DNA of 64,000 bases from Phyllobacterium chamaecytisi (GTDB lineage: Bacteria; Pseudomonadota; Alphaproteobacteria; Rhizobiales; Rhizobiaceae), in assembly GCF_020164455.1 (NCBI RefSeq), contig NZ_JAIQWW010000005.1, positions 186,001 to 250,000 on the forward strand, in the 5' to 3' direction. Position 1 is the stretch's first letter; every line of letters begins with the position of its first letter. The position numbers and the translations under genes are program-made. Under the pieces are notes generated by a model. That model did no database searches. It had not been told where the DNA came from and saw nothing but the letters and a program-made list of their open reading frames with translations. This document shows, piece by piece, positions 37,329 through 46,480 of the stretch.

Positions 37329-38039
37329 ATGCGCGAAATCATATTTGATACAGAAACAACTGGCCTCGACCGGCTTGACGACCGGGTCATAGAGATCGGT
37401 GGCGTTGAGCTTATCAACCGGTTCCCGACCGGACGGACATTCCATGTCTACATCAATCCCGAAGGCAAGGTCATCCATCCTGATGCGCTGGCCGTGCACG
37501 GTATCAGCAATGACAAGCTGGCCGACAAGCCGCTTTTCGCCGGGATACTCCATGACTTTCTCGATTTTATCGATGGGGCGAAATTGATTGCCCACAATGC
37601 GACATTCGATATGGGCTTCATCAATGCGGAGCTCAACCGGCTCGGTCATCCGCCGATTCACAATGACCGCGTCGTGGATACACTGGCGCTGGCGCGGCGA
37701 AAACATCCGATGGGGCCGAATTCGCTCGACGCCCTCTGCAGGCGCTATGGTATCGATAACAGCCACCGCACAATGCACGGCGCTCTACTCGATTCGCAGC
37801 TTCTCGCCGAAGTCTATATCGAGCTGATCGGTGGTAAGCAGGCTGCACTTGGCCTCACGATTGCCGAACAGGCAAACAACCGGCAGCCTGGCGATGTTTC
37901 GGGAACAATTATCATTTCCCGCCGGCCAATACCGCTTCAACCTCGTTTAACCGAGGCCGAGAAAATGGCCCACGCGCAGCTGGTCGAAAAGATTGGCGAC
38001 AAGGCCATCTGGAACGAACGCATAGCTTCTGCTGCTTGA
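37329..38039 (+). CDS. dnaQ: DNA polymerase III epsilon subunit (3'-5' exonuclease)
   Basis: 236-residue proofreading subunit. DEDDh motifs: FDTETTGL at the N-terminus, HNATFDMGF in the middle, and HGALLDSQLLAEVY at the end of the fold. The C-terminal tail that binds alpha is present. The frame extends to 37302, but MREIIFDTETTG at 37329 is the usual start. It follows coaE by 68 bp. A strong terminator follows at 38044-38070. Confidence 0.95.
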   Translation: MREIIFDTETTGLDRLDDRVIEIGGVELINRFPTGRTFHVYINPEGKVIHPDALAVHGISNDKLADKPLFAGILHDFLDFIDGAKLIAHNATFDMGFINAELNRLGHPPIHNDRVVDTLALARRKHPMGPNSLDALCRRYGIDNSHRTMHGALLDSQLLAEVYIELIGGKQAALGLTIAEQANNRQPGDVSGTIIISRRPIPLQPRLTEAEKMAHAQLVEKIGDKAIWNERIASAA

Positions 38040-38043
38040 ATGA

Positions 38044-38070
38044 AAAAACCCGGGCGAGACCCGGGTTTTT
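38044..38070. terminator. Bidirectional terminator between dnaQ and secB
   Basis: Stem AAAAACCCGGG (38044-38054) / CCCGGGTTTTT (38060-38070) with loop CGAGA, between convergent genes. Confidence 0.93.
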
Positions 38071-38089
38071 CAACTTTAAATAGTCTGGC

Positions 38090-38596
38090 TCAGCTGACTT
38101 GCGCCTTGGCCTGCTCTTCGGCCATACGCTGCTGGAACATTTGGGCGAAATCGATGGGGTCGATCATCAGCGGGGGGAACCCGCCATTGCGTGTGGCTTC
38201 TGCAATGATTTGGCGGGCGAACGGGAACAGCAGGCGCGGGCATTCGATGAACAGCAGCGGCAAGAGGTGTTCCTGCGGGAAACCGACAAGCCTGAAAACA
38301 CCGCCATAGACGAGTTCGGCATTGAAAAGGACGTCTTTGCCTTCGCTCGCCTTTGCCGACAGCGTGAGAACGACATCAAAATCGTTTTCGGCGATCGGAT
38401 TGGCGTTGACGTTGACATTGATGCTGATACCGGGAGCATTTTCGCGCGGACGCAGCGACAACGGAGCGCCAGGGCTTTCAAAGGAAAGGTCCTTTACATA
38501 CTGCGCCAGAATATTCAGCGTCTGCTGCTGAGCGGAACCGTTGCCATTTGTCGCTTCATTGCCGTTCTCGGCCTTTTCATCAGGCTTTTGAGCCAT
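38090..38596 (-). CDS. secB: Protein-export chaperone SecB
   Basis: 168-residue tetrameric chaperone that keeps preproteins unfolded for SecA. The domain region [19 protein letters not shown] begins near residue 27, and the C-terminal [36 protein letters not shown] block matches alphaproteobacterial SecB. An N-terminal acidic, Asn/Gly-rich extension of about 25 residues is common in this group. It lies downstream of fxsA on the same strand, 127 bp apart. Confidence 0.97.
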   Translation of the reverse strand: MAQKPDEKAENGNEATNGNGSAQQQTLNILAQYVKDLSFESPGAPLSLRPRENAPGISINVNVNANPIAENDFDVVLTLSAKASEGKDVLFNAELVYGGVFRLVGFPQEHLLPLLFIECPRLLFPFARQIIAEATRNGGFPPLMIDPIDFAQMFQQRMAEEQAKAQVS

Positions 38597-38723
38597 TGTC
38601 TGGAAACCTTCTTCTGTTACGTCCGCTTTGCACGGTTATCGAATGAATGCAGGGTCGCTAGCATGTGTGCCTCAACGAGGCAAGGCTCTCGCACTAGTCT
38701 CATAGTTCAATGGCACGCCAAAC

Positions 38724-39206
38724 CTATGGTTTCGGGTTCCAGGGCGAGTCCGGATCAGGCTTGCTGGAGTAGTCTTCGGGATCGAGCTCGATGACCTGGT
38801 CCTTGATGCGCGATGTGTCGGGACGGCCACGACGGTGTTGGCCAGAATCGACAACGACCACACGATCACTGATGCAACGCCAGCCAAAGTCACGAACAGC
38901 GGGGATGAAAAGCAGCAGGCCTATGATGTCGGTGATGAATCCGGGTATGATCAGCAGGAACGCCGCGAAGACCAGCATGACACCATGAACCAGTTCGCGT
39001 TTTGGTGTACGGCCAGCGGCTGTTTCTTCGCGAATTTTCTGGATAAGGCCGAGGCCTTGAAAGCGTAACAGGAATACGCCGACAAAAATCGACAGAATTA
39101 TCAGACCGAGTGTCGCTAGAACACCGATCTTGCTGCCGACTACAATGAAACCGGCGATTTCAAGAAATGGCAAAGCCAGAACGAAAAGGGGTACAAGAGA
39201 TCGCAA
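38724..39206 (-). CDS. fxsA: FxsA-family membrane protein
   Basis: 160 residues with two to three helices: MRSLVPLFVLALPFLEIAGFIVVG, LATLGLIILSIFVGVFLLRFQG and GVMLVFAAFLLIIPGFITDIIGLLL. The IPGFxTDxxG motif in the last segment is the FxsA hallmark. In E. coli FxsA counteracts phage T7 exclusion by F plasmid PifA. The native role is unknown. The C-terminal 60 residues are polar and Asp/Pro-rich. It is divergent from the Tim44-like gene. Confidence 0.88.
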   Translation of the reverse strand: MRSLVPLFVLALPFLEIAGFIVVGSKIGVLATLGLIILSIFVGVFLLRFQGLGLIQKIREETAAGRTPKRELVHGVMLVFAAFLLIIPGFITDIIGLLLFIPAVRDFGWRCISDRVVVVDSGQHRRGRPDTSRIKDQVIELDPEDYSSKPDPDSPWNPKP

Positions 39207-39372
39207 ACTAATTTACCTTTCAAAGGACATATCCGGATATTATCCATAGCCGGTGTCAATTTCATGCCTATATAGGATAGCGTGAAGAGTATTTGTATGA
39301 TTGCAGTTGGCAATCTATATGTTTTTGGTATTTCGACGGAAGATTGAAAGCCGTAAACGAACATTAGGATGA

Positions 39373-40080
39373 ATGGCAGGCGACATGGAATATCTGGACT
39401 TCGGAACGATTTTCTTTTTCGTGGCAGCAGTGGTGATTTTCCTGCAGCTGCGCAAGGTCCTTGGTCGCCGCACTGGCAGTGAACGCCCGCCGTTCAATCC
39501 CTATACACGTACCGCCGACGCCGATGACAAGGCCAAATCTGGCGACAATGTCGTTTCGTTGCCGCGACGCGGCGAAGTGAAGGAAAACAGCTTCGAAAAG
39601 ATCGATGCCATTTCCAAGCCGGGTACGCCATTGAATGACGGCCTCCGCGCCATCCAGGACGCAGATCCTGCATTCGAGCCTGCGAAGTTCCTCGAAGGTT
39701 CGAAAATGGCCTATGAGATGATCGTCATGTCGTTTGCCGATGGTGACCGCAAGACGCTGAAGACGCTTCTGTCGCGCGAAGTCTTCGACGGTTTTGTTTC
39801 TGCTATTACCGATCGCGAAGCGCGCGGCGAGAAAGTGCAGTCGTCATTCGTCGGGATCAACAAGGCGGAAATCATCGGCGCCGAAATGAAGGGCACTGAG
39901 TCCCATGTTACGGTGCGCATCACCAGTGAACTTATTTCGGCAACGCTCGACAAGGATGGCGTCGTGATCGATGGCGACAAGGAAGCGGTTGCAGAGGTCA
40001 AGGATGTCTGGACCTTTGCGCGCGATACGCGGTCGAAAGACCCGAACTGGAAGTTGGTCGCGACTGAAGCCGAAGACTAA
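39373..40080 (+). CDS. Tim44/TimA-domain membrane-anchored protein
   Basis: 235 residues: an N-terminal anchor helix (MEYLDFGTIFFFVAAVVIFLQLRK), a polar linker (about 40-75) and a C-terminal Tim44-like domain (SKMAYEMIVMSFADGDRKTLKTLLSREVFDGF). TimA proteins are alphaproteobacterial relatives of the mitochondrial import motor anchor Tim44 and sit on the cytoplasmic face of the membrane. Their exact role is unsettled. The start may be ATG 39373 or 39385; AGG motifs precede both. It leads the mltA-smr-XRE run. Confidence 0.87.
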   Translation: MAGDMEYLDFGTIFFFVAAVVIFLQLRKVLGRRTGSERPPFNPYTRTADADDKAKSGDNVVSLPRRGEVKENSFEKIDAISKPGTPLNDGLRAIQDADPAFEPAKFLEGSKMAYEMIVMSFADGDRKTLKTLLSREVFDGFVSAITDREARGEKVQSSFVGINKAEIIGAEMKGTESHVTVRITSELISATLDKDGVVIDGDKEAVAEVKDVWTFARDTRSKDPNWKLVATEAED

Positions 40081-40100
40081 GTCAAAGGTTTCGGACGAGC

Positions 40101-41198
40101 ATGCTGTCGCCCCTCTTCAAATTGGTGGATTTCGCTGACTGCCCCGGTTGGCGGGATGACCAGCACCTCGAAGCGTTTCGCGCGCTCGCTCGCTCGGCAG
40201 AACAGGTCCAAGTAAAGCCCTACAAATCCGGATCGCTCGGTATCAGCTTCGAGGCCCTTGCACCGATTTTTGCTGATTCACGTGAAACAATCGTCGAGAC
40301 CGACGGTGAGGCAAGGGCCTTTTTCGAGAAATGGTTCCGTCCCGCGCTCATTGAAAATACCGAAGCAGCCGGTGGTTTTGTGACCGGCTTCTACGAACCG
40401 GAAGTGGTTGCCTCGCCGGTTCGCACTGCGAGATTTACCGTTCCATTCCTGCGCCGTCCGGCGGATTTGATCGATATCGATGACAACAATCGGCCAGAGG
40501 GCTTCGATCCCTATTTTGCCTTTGCGCGACAGACTCCGGCGGGCGTCGTCGAATATTTCGACCGGCCAGCCATCGAAAGCGGCGCGCTTGAGGGCCGAGG
40601 ACTGGAGATCGCCTATGTGGAAAGCCAGATCGATGCTTTCTTCATCCACGTGCAGGGCGCTGCACGGCTAAAGATGACAGACGGTCGCTTGCGTCGCATC
40701 ACCTATGCTGCAAAGACCGGGCATCGGTTCACCGGCATTGGCAAGATACTACTCGAAAGCGGTGAAGTTGCGCCGGACAGAATGTCTATGCAATCCATCC
40801 GTAGCTGGCTTGCCGATCACCCGGACAGAGCTCAGGCACTGATGTGGAACAACCGCTCTTACATCTTCTTTCGCGAAGCCGACGTTGACGATGCAACGTT
40901 GGGGCCAATCGCTGCCGCGAAAGTCCCCCTGACAGGCGGCCGGTCGCTTGCAGTCGACCGGCTCCTGCATACATTTGGCACGCCGTTCTATATTCATGCA
41001 CCGGATTTAAAGGCTTTTGGCGGGGAGCGCTTTGCGAGACTGATGATCGCCCAGGACACAGGGTCCGCCATCGTCGGCGCAGCACGTGGCGATCTCTTTG
41101 CCGGTTCTGGCGATGCGGCGGGCGAGATCGCTGGGGGTATCCGCCATGAAGCGGATTTCTATGCGCTGGTTCCCCGCGTTCTTCTGGCAGACCGATGA
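40101..41198 (+). CDS. mltA: Murein transglycosylase MltA
   Basis: 365-residue MltA/3D-domain lytic transglycosylase that cleaves the glycan backbone and yields anhydro-muropeptides. It contains TGFYEPEVVAS near residue 97 and the C-terminal 3D domain with DTGSAIVGAARGDLFAGSGDAAGEIAGG, holding the catalytic Asp. The called N-terminus (MLSPLFKLVDFADCPG) shows no signal peptide or lipobox, although this family must reach the periplasm. Either the true start differs or export uses another route. A parS-like site lies inside the gene at 40274. The gene overlaps the Smr gene by 4 bp. Confidence 0.9.
   Translation: MLSPLFKLVDFADCPGWRDDQHLEAFRALARSAEQVQVKPYKSGSLGISFEALAPIFADSRETIVETDGEARAFFEKWFRPALIENTEAAGGFVTGFYEPEVVASPVRTARFTVPFLRRPADLIDIDDNNRPEGFDPYFAFARQTPAGVVEYFDRPAIESGALEGRGLEIAYVESQIDAFFIHVQGAARLKMTDGRLRRITYAAKTGHRFTGIGKILLESGEVAPDRMSMQSIRSWLADHPDRAQALMWNNRSYIFFREADVDDATLGPIAAAKVPLTGGRSLAVDRLLHTFGTPFYIHAPDLKAFGGERFARLMIAQDTGSAIVGAARGDLFAGSGDAAGEIAGGIRHEADFYALVPRVLLADR
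40274..40289. other. parS-like site inside mltA
   Basis: TGATTCACGTGAAACA, one mismatch from the ParB consensus, on the opposite side of oriC from the other sites. Confidence 0.7.
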
Positions 41199-41749
41199 AG
41201 AAGAAGTCAGCAAAGGATGAATTCGCCACTTTGGAGGATCGGATCCTCTGGGAAACGGTGGCCAAGACTGCCCGCCCGCTCAAGGGCAAGGAGAAGCCCA
41301 CTTTTCTGATCGATGAAAAGAAAGAGCAGGGTTCGATACATCCGTCTGCACCGGAAAATCCGAGACCGGTCCTCGGAGCGGTAGAGGCGAAGCCGGCGCC
41401 GGCACATCGCCTGCATCCTATCGATCGGCCAACACACAAGAAGATCGCCAAGGGACGGGTTATTATAGAAGCGAGGATTGATCTGCACGGCCTGACCCAA
41501 AGCGAGGCCTATGGCTTGCTTCTCGGGTTCCTGCAACGCGCCCATCTGCGCAAGCTTCGGCATGTTCTTGTCATCACCGGAAAGGGTTCATCCATGGGCA
41601 GCGATGGCGTGCTGCGTCAGGCGGTTCCCATGTGGTTCATGACGCCGTCGTTTCGCATCCTGGTCAATGGCTATGAAGACGCCGCTCGCAATCACGGGGG
41701 CACAGGTGCGATCTATGTTCGCATGCGCCGTCAGCCGGAGGCACCGTGA
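41195..41749 (+). CDS. Smr-domain protein
   Basis: 184-residue protein with a C-terminal Smr (small MutS-related) domain: ARIDLHGLTQSEAYGLLLGFL is the LDLHG motif, and VITGKGSSMGSDGVL and the conserved GTGAIYVRMRR (HGGTGA block) complete it. Smr domains nick DNA or RNA, and in bacteria some act on stalled ribosomes. The N-terminal 90 residues are charged linker. It starts at ATG 41195 inside the mltA stop (ATGA) and ends in the GTG start of the XRE gene. Confidence 0.9.
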   Translation: MKKKSAKDEFATLEDRILWETVAKTARPLKGKEKPTFLIDEKKEQGSIHPSAPENPRPVLGAVEAKPAPAHRLHPIDRPTHKKIAKGRVIIEARIDLHGLTQSEAYGLLLGFLQRAHLRKLRHVLVITGKGSSMGSDGVLRQAVPMWFMTPSFRILVNGYEDAARNHGGTGAIYVRMRRQPEAP

Positions 41750-42117
41750 CGCCTTTTGGTGCAAAATTGCGCGATCTGCGCGCGGAACGCGGCATCTCGC
41801 AAAAGGATATGGCCAAGTCGATCGGAGTATCGGCCGCCTACCTGTCAGCTCTTGAACACGGCAGGCGCGGTCAACCGACCTGGGACAAGCTGCAGCGCAT
41901 CATCCAGTATTTCAATATTATTTGGGACGAGGCCGAGGAATTGCAGCGGCTGGCGATGATCTCGGACCCGCGCATCGTCATCGACACCGGGGGGCTTTCA
42001 CCAGCCGCAACGGAACTTGCCAACGTTCTTGCCACAAAGATCGGCGATATCGACGAAAAAACGGCCCGACTCTTGATCCGGACAATGGAAGCAGTGCCGG
42101 AAAAGCGAAAACGCTAG
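41746..42117 (+). CDS. XRE-family helix-turn-helix regulator
   Basis: 123-residue protein. The HTH is RAERGISQKDMAKSIGVSAAYLSALEHGRRGQPTWDKLQRI over residues about 10-50, typical of XRE/Cro. A C-terminal helix continues the domain without a known ligand motif. The start is GTG 41746, overlapping the Smr stop (GTGA). The end overlaps the convergent DUF1402 gene by 4 bp. Targets are unknown. Confidence 0.85.
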   Translation: MTPFGAKLRDLRAERGISQKDMAKSIGVSAAYLSALEHGRRGQPTWDKLQRIIQYFNIIWDEAEELQRLAMISDPRIVIDTGGLSPAATELANVLATKIGDIDEKTARLLIRTMEAVPEKRKR

Positions 42118-43085
42118 AAGAGGGCCCGCAACTGGTCGATTTTCTCGTTGACCAGCCAGCCGTAATAGTTCTCTTCCGGCAGTTGCGGCTGTTCGCCATT
42201 GGCGACACGAGCCAAGTTGGAGTCAGCCAGCGCCCGCGCACGGCTGTCGGCACCACCCGTATTGTAGAGTGTCGCCGTAATACCCGGATTTTTGGAAATG
42301 TCGAAGTCGGCAACGCGGCGGTAGACATCGATCGAGTGTTTTAACGTTGCCGCCATGTAGGGCAGGGTCAGATCCGGATCCATAATGGTCTTGTAAACAT
42401 CAGCAGCGTGATCGGCATCGAGCTTCGGCAGGCCTGAATAGCGGTTGACCATGTCGGTCATCTGCAGCGCAATCAATGGGCTCAGTTGCCCCAAGCCAAA
42501 ACTTTGCCCTGCGTAGAACGGTTGGAAGAATACTGCACTGAAACGATTGTTGGGGAAACGCTTGCCTCCAACAGATTTGCCGCGGAAATTCTCTTCCCAG
42601 ACATTTTCGCGACATGTCCAAAGGCGCAAACTGTCTTTGAATTGTACACAAGAAGAAAATTGCGGACGTCTGACGAAGTCGCCGATTGTCTCACCCTGAT
42701 AATCGAAGTTCAGCCCTTGCTGTACGTAGGAAATAGCTTTGACGTAATAAGTCTGGAGCCGGTCATAGGCATCGACATTATAGGTATGCTCGCCAACAAG
42801 TGCACCAACGATATGAACTGGATCAATACCATAAGTGCGCGCAACGCTGGCGATCTTCGATCGCAGCTTGGAGTCGGTTTTCAGCAGGTTGTATATTTTC
42901 TGATATTTCGCTTCGTATGTAGTGTTCAACTCGCGTGTTCGCTTGGCGGAAGCGGCTGGAACACCCGGCTGGGTCGCATTGCGGTTGCCTTCGGGAACAA
43001 TGGTCACAGCCTGTGCCGGTTGCAATGTGACCAGCAACAGCGAGAGACAGCTTGTCGCGAAAAGGATCAGGTGGCGGTTCATCAT
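42114..43085 (-). CDS. DUF1402 exported protein
   Basis: 323 residues with a signal peptide (NRHLILFATSCLSLLLVTLQPAQA, cleavage after PAQA). The mature part has the alphaproteobacterial DUF1402 blocks: YGIDPVHIVGALVGEHTYNVDAYDRLQTYYVKA, AGQSFGLGQLSPLIALQMTD and ATLYNTGGADSRA. The GEHTYN/GLGQL pattern recalls lysozyme-like transglycosylases, but no assay evidence is known to me. The start at ATG 43085 was chosen for the signal peptide; the frame reads back to 43232. Confidence 0.82.
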   Translation of the reverse strand: MMNRHLILFATSCLSLLLVTLQPAQAVTIVPEGNRNATQPGVPAASAKRTRELNTTYEAKYQKIYNLLKTDSKLRSKIASVARTYGIDPVHIVGALVGEHTYNVDAYDRLQTYYVKAISYVQQGLNFDYQGETIGDFVRRPQFSSCVQFKDSLRLWTCRENVWEENFRGKSVGGKRFPNNRFSAVFFQPFYAGQSFGLGQLSPLIALQMTDMVNRYSGLPKLDADHAADVYKTIMDPDLTLPYMAATLKHSIDVYRRVADFDISKNPGITATLYNTGGADSRARALADSNLARVANGEQPQLPEENYYGWLVNEKIDQLRALF

Positions 43086-43173
43086 CGGTCCAGAAATTGA
43101 TTGGACGCTTCGAATAGCGCCTTGCACCCTCGAAAGCCAGAAAAACCTGACTGAAAGACCGTTCTGAAACAAA

Positions 43174-43202
43174 AATGCCCCCGCGTAGCACGAGGGGGCA
43201 TT
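43174..43202 (-). terminator. Terminator downstream of hslU
   Basis: Stem AATGCCCCC (43174-43182) / GGGGGCATT (43194-43202) with an 11-nt loop. On the minus strand a TTTTT run follows, ending the hslV-GNAT-hslU transcript. Confidence 0.88.
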
Positions 43203-43247
43203 AAGGGATAAGTGATGATTATTCAAACACAAGGCCCGAGATAAGCG

Positions 43248-44555
43248 CTACAGTATGAACCGGGAGAGATCCGCATTCTTGGCAAGGTCTCCGACGGTCT
43301 CCCGTACATATTTGGCGTCTATCGTGTGTTCAGCGCCCGATTTGTCAGGTGCGTTGAACGAAATGTCATCGAGCACCCGTTCCATGACCGTTTGCAGGCG
43401 GCGGGCACCGATGTTCTCGACGGTCGAGTTCAGATCGACTGCGATATCGGCCAAAGCGTCGATGGCGTCATCGGTGATGTTGAGCGTGACCTCTTCAGTC
43501 GCCATCAACGCGATATATTGCTTGAGTAGACTGGCTTCCGGCTCGGTCAGAATGCGGCGCATGTCATCGCGGGTCAGAGCGCTAAGCTCCACCCGGATGG
43601 GCAGACGGCCCTGCAGCTCCGGCAGTAAGTCAGAGGGCTTCGAAACATGGAACGCACCAGATGCGATAAACAGGATGTGGTCTGTCTTGATCGGACCGTA
43701 CTTGGTGGCAACGGTCGTTCCTTCAACCAATGGCAGCAAGTCCCGTTGCACGCCTTCGCGTGAAACACCGGCGCCCATGCCGCCATCACGAGCGGCAATC
43801 TTGTCGATCTCGTCAAGGAATACGATGCCGTCATCCTCGGCAGAACGCAGGGCTTCCTGGGTGATCTGATCCTGATCGAGGAGCTTGTCGGATTCGTCAT
43901 TGATCAGGACACCGTACGACTCCTTGACCGTCGTTTTCACCGTCTTGGTGCGGCCGCCCATGGCCTTGCCCAGCATGTCGCTGAGGTTGAGCACGCCGAT
44001 GTTTGCGCCGGGCATGCCCGGCAGTTCGAAATTCGGCATGCCTGAACCGGTGTCCGCAACCTCGACCTCGATCTCCTTGTCGTCGATCAGACCGTCGCGC
44101 AGTTTTTTGCGGAAACTGTCGCGCGTTGCCGGGCTAGCGGTCTTGCCCACCAATGCATCGAGAACGCGTTCTTCCGCATTGACATGCGCCTTGGCCTTCA
44201 CATCCTCGCGCTTCTTTTCGCGCACGAGACCAATGGCGACTTCAACGAGGTCACGAATGATTTGTTCGACATCGCGGCCGACATAGCCCACCTCGGTAAA
44301 CTTGGTTGCTTCCACCTTGATGAAGGGTGCACCGGCAAGCTTGGCGAGGCGGCGGGATATTTCCGTTTTACCGACGCCGGTTGGTCCAATCATGAGAATA
44401 TTCTTCGGCATCACCTCTTCGCGCATCTGGCCTTCGAGCTGCTGGCGGCGCCAGCGGTTACGCAAGGCGATGGCGACGGCGCGCTTGGCGTCATTTTGGC
44501 CAATAATGTAGCGGTCGAGTTCGGAGACGATCTCGCGAGGGGAAAATGTTGTCAT
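43248..44555 (-). CDS. hslU: ATP-dependent protease ATPase subunit HslU
   Basis: 435-residue AAA+ unfoldase of the HslVU (ClpYQ) protease. Walker A is [16 protein letters not shown] near residue 57, with the I-domain between Walker motifs and Walker [10 protein letters not shown]. The C-terminal residues DLSRFIL include the tail that docks into HslV. Its start overlaps the acetyltransferase stop by 4 bp, so the three genes are coupled. Confidence 0.97.
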   Translation of the reverse strand: MTTFSPREIVSELDRYIIGQNDAKRAVAIALRNRWRRQQLEGQMREEVMPKNILMIGPTGVGKTEISRRLAKLAGAPFIKVEATKFTEVGYVGRDVEQIIRDLVEVAIGLVREKKREDVKAKAHVNAEERVLDALVGKTASPATRDSFRKKLRDGLIDDKEIEVEVADTGSGMPNFELPGMPGANIGVLNLSDMLGKAMGGRTKTVKTTVKESYGVLINDESDKLLDQDQITQEALRSAEDDGIVFLDEIDKIAARDGGMGAGVSREGVQRDLLPLVEGTTVATKYGPIKTDHILFIASGAFHVSKPSDLLPELQGRLPIRVELSALTRDDMRRILTEPEASLLKQYIALMATEEVTLNITDDAIDALADIAVDLNSTVENIGARRLQTVMERVLDDISFNAPDKSGAEHTIDAKYVRETVGDLAKNADLSRFIL

Positions 44556-45112
44556 TGTAATCTCGTTTCCTGCCCGTCGTCGGGCGATTGTTCAAACACA
44601 AGGTCAGGGTTGTCCCGTGCCATCATGAGGGCCGGACCGTAAACGGATGTCCGGGTATCGAAAGCGACGAAGCCCGCCTTTTCGTATGCCTTGATTGCCT
44701 GGCTGTTAGCGGGGTCAGGATCGACGATAACGCGAGGCACGCCTTCTTCGAAGAGAAGCGACACGAACTCGTCAAGCAGACGAGGACCGTGGCCTTGACC
44801 GATCAGATCGGGTTCGCCGATGAACTGGTCGAGTCCGAGTGTCCCGGTCGGCTGATCTTGGTAAGGGTGATCATCCTCCAGGTGTGGATCGTAGGTCTGC
44901 AGATAGCCAATCGCTTCATCGCCAAGCATGATGATGAACGGCTCCACGGACACGCTGTCCATATGTTCCGCGATTGACGCCATCTCTACGTCGGCATCTT
45001 CATTCCACCATTTCGCCACATGCGGCTTCGCCAGCCATTCCGAAATCATGTTCAAATGGCGGGGTTCCACCGGGATGAAGCGGTAGCGATAGATAGGCTC
45101 ATTCGGCATCAA
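44552..45112 (-). CDS. GNAT-family N-acetyltransferase (aminoglycoside 6'-N-acetyltransferase-like)
   Basis: 186-residue acetyl-CoA transferase. The N-terminal [27 protein letters not shown] and the core [18 protein letters not shown] (acetyl-CoA loop Q/RxxGxG/A) are visible, as is [16 protein letters not shown]. It resembles AAC(6')/Acetyltransf_8 proteins. Aminoglycoside or protein substrate is unknown, and the sequence does not prove drug resistance. It is placed between hslV and hslU with overlaps of 14 and 4 bp, an arrangement I recall in other Hyphomicrobiales. Confidence 0.85.
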   Translation of the reverse strand: MMPNEPIYRYRFIPVEPRHLNMISEWLAKPHVAKWWNEDADVEMASIAEHMDSVSVEPFIIMLGDEAIGYLQTYDPHLEDDHPYQDQPTGTLGLDQFIGEPDLIGQGHGPRLLDEFVSLLFEEGVPRVIVDPDPANSQAIKAYEKAGFVAFDTRTSVYGPALMMARDNPDLVFEQSPDDGQETRLQ

Positions 45113-45653
45113 GAGTCTCGAGTGTGACGCTCGTATTCGTATAGATGCAGATATCCGCAGCGATCTGCATGGCGCGGCGGGCGATCTCTTCGGCGCTCAA
45201 ATCCGTATCGGCAAGGGCGCGTGCAGCGGCTAACGCATAATTGCCGCCGGAGCCAATGGCCATGACACCATGTTCGGGTTCAAGCACGTCGCCAGTACCG
45301 GTCAGCGCAAGCGTGACCGACTTGTCGGCGACAAGCATCATGGCTTCCAGCCGGCGCAGATAGCGATCGGTGCGCCAGTCCTTGGCGAGTTCGACACAGG
45401 CGCGCGTCAATTGATCCGGATATTGCTCGAGCTTGCTTTCCAGCCGCTCAAGCAGGGTGAATGCATCGGCGGTGGCACCGGCAAATCCGGCGATGACATT
45501 GCCTTTGCCAAGTCGGCGTACCTTGCGCGCGTTGCCTTTCATGACCGTATTGCCGAGGCTGACCTGCCCGTCGCCGGCAATGACGACCTTGCCATCCTTG
45601 CGGACAGTGACAATCGTGGTTCCATACATGGTTGAGGGATTGTGTTCTTGCAT
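45099..45653 (-). CDS. hslV: ATP-dependent protease peptidase subunit HslV
   Basis: 184-residue threonine protease, proteasome-like dodecamer. The N-terminal 11-residue propeptide ends at MYG, leaving Thr12 of [19 protein letters not shown] as the catalytic residue after processing. [16 protein letters not shown] and [16 protein letters not shown] are intact. The frame extends to 45749. ATG 45653 has AAGGAG upstream and gives the family N-terminus. It is divergent from hisB. Confidence 0.97.
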   Translation of the reverse strand: MQEHNPSTMYGTTIVTVRKDGKVVIAGDGQVSLGNTVMKGNARKVRRLGKGNVIAGFAGATADAFTLLERLESKLEQYPDQLTRACVELAKDWRTDRYLRRLEAMMLVADKSVTLALTGTGDVLEPEHGVMAIGSGGNYALAAARALADTDLSAEEIARRAMQIAADICIYTNTSVTLETLDAE

Positions 45654-45868
45654 TCGATTCTCCTTCAAGCAAATTCGATTATGCCCCAAACGGCAGCAGA
45701 TCGAACCCCTTCTGTTCCACTTATGTATGAAGCGCTCGCAGAATTGCAAATGCTGCTCAGGTCACGACCTTGGTCTGCGCCATCAAAGCATTTGGAGATT
45801 CGCCATTCGTGTTTTAGAAGGCCTCATTTGGAACGGTTTTTTACAAACCCCTGTGGCGGGAAACAGTA

Positions 45869-46477
45869 ATGACAAGCGTCAACACACGCACCGCGAAGAT
45901 AGAGCGAAGCACCAAGGAAACCAGCATTGCCGTTTCGGTCAATCTGGATGGTACAGGGGCGTTCGATATTTCTACTGGCGTCGGCTTCTTCGACCATATG
46001 CTGGAGCAGCTCTCCCGTCACTCTCTGATCGACATGGATATCAAAGCCAAGGGCGACCTGCATATCGATGATCACCACACAGTGGAAGATACGGGCATCG
46101 CCATCGGCCAGGCCATTGCCAAGGCGCTGGGTGATCGCCGCGGCATCACCCGTTACGCCTCGCTGGATCTCGCCATGGATGAAACGCTGACTCGCGCTGC
46201 CCTCGATATCTCGGGCCGTCCGTTTCTCGTATGGCAAGTGGAGTTCTCCGCGGCAAAAATCGGCACCTTTGATACGGAACTTGTCCGTGAGTTCTTCCAG
46301 GCGCTGGCGCAGAATACCGGAATGACATTGCACGTATCGAACCTTTATGGCGCCAACAATCACCATATCGCCGAGACCTGCTTCAAGGCGGTCGCGCGCA
46401 CGTTACGGCACGCCATAGAAACCGATCCCCGGCAGAAGGATGCCATTCCATCTACCAAGGGTACTTTGAAAGGCTGA
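45869..46477 (+). CDS. hisB: Imidazoleglycerol-phosphate dehydratase
   Basis: 202 residues. Dehydrates imidazole-glycerol phosphate to imidazole-acetol phosphate. [18 protein letters not shown] and [18 protein letters not shown] supply the manganese-binding His/Glu residues, and the C-terminal [18 protein letters not shown] the second metal site. It opens the hisB-hisH-hisA-hisF-hisE run. The SD is weak (GGCGGGAAACAG). Confidence 0.97.
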   Translation: MTSVNTRTAKIERSTKETSIAVSVNLDGTGAFDISTGVGFFDHMLEQLSRHSLIDMDIKAKGDLHIDDHHTVEDTGIAIGQAIAKALGDRRGITRYASLDLAMDETLTRAALDISGRPFLVWQVEFSAAKIGTFDTELVREFFQALAQNTGMTLHVSNLYGANNHHIAETCFKAVARTLRHAIETDPRQKDAIPSTKGTLKG

Positions 46478-46480
46478 AAC

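Noticed and set aside
36792-37778. A 328-codon open frame antisense to coaE and dnaQ
   Set aside because: It spans two genuine genes and their gap and has no start signal or domain.
39229-39240. 12-bp palindrome ATATCCGGATAT between fxsA and the Tim44-like gene
   Set aside because: It is short, single and not linked to a known regulator. It could be chance in an AT-rich gap.
43754-43768. CTTCGCGTGAAACAC in hslU, resembling part of parS
   Set aside because: The left half of the palindrome is broken, with several mismatches to the consensus.
45654-45868. A heat-shock (RpoH) promoter upstream of hslV
   Set aside because: A CTTGAA-like sequence is present but too close to the start codon, with no matching -10 element at proper spacing.
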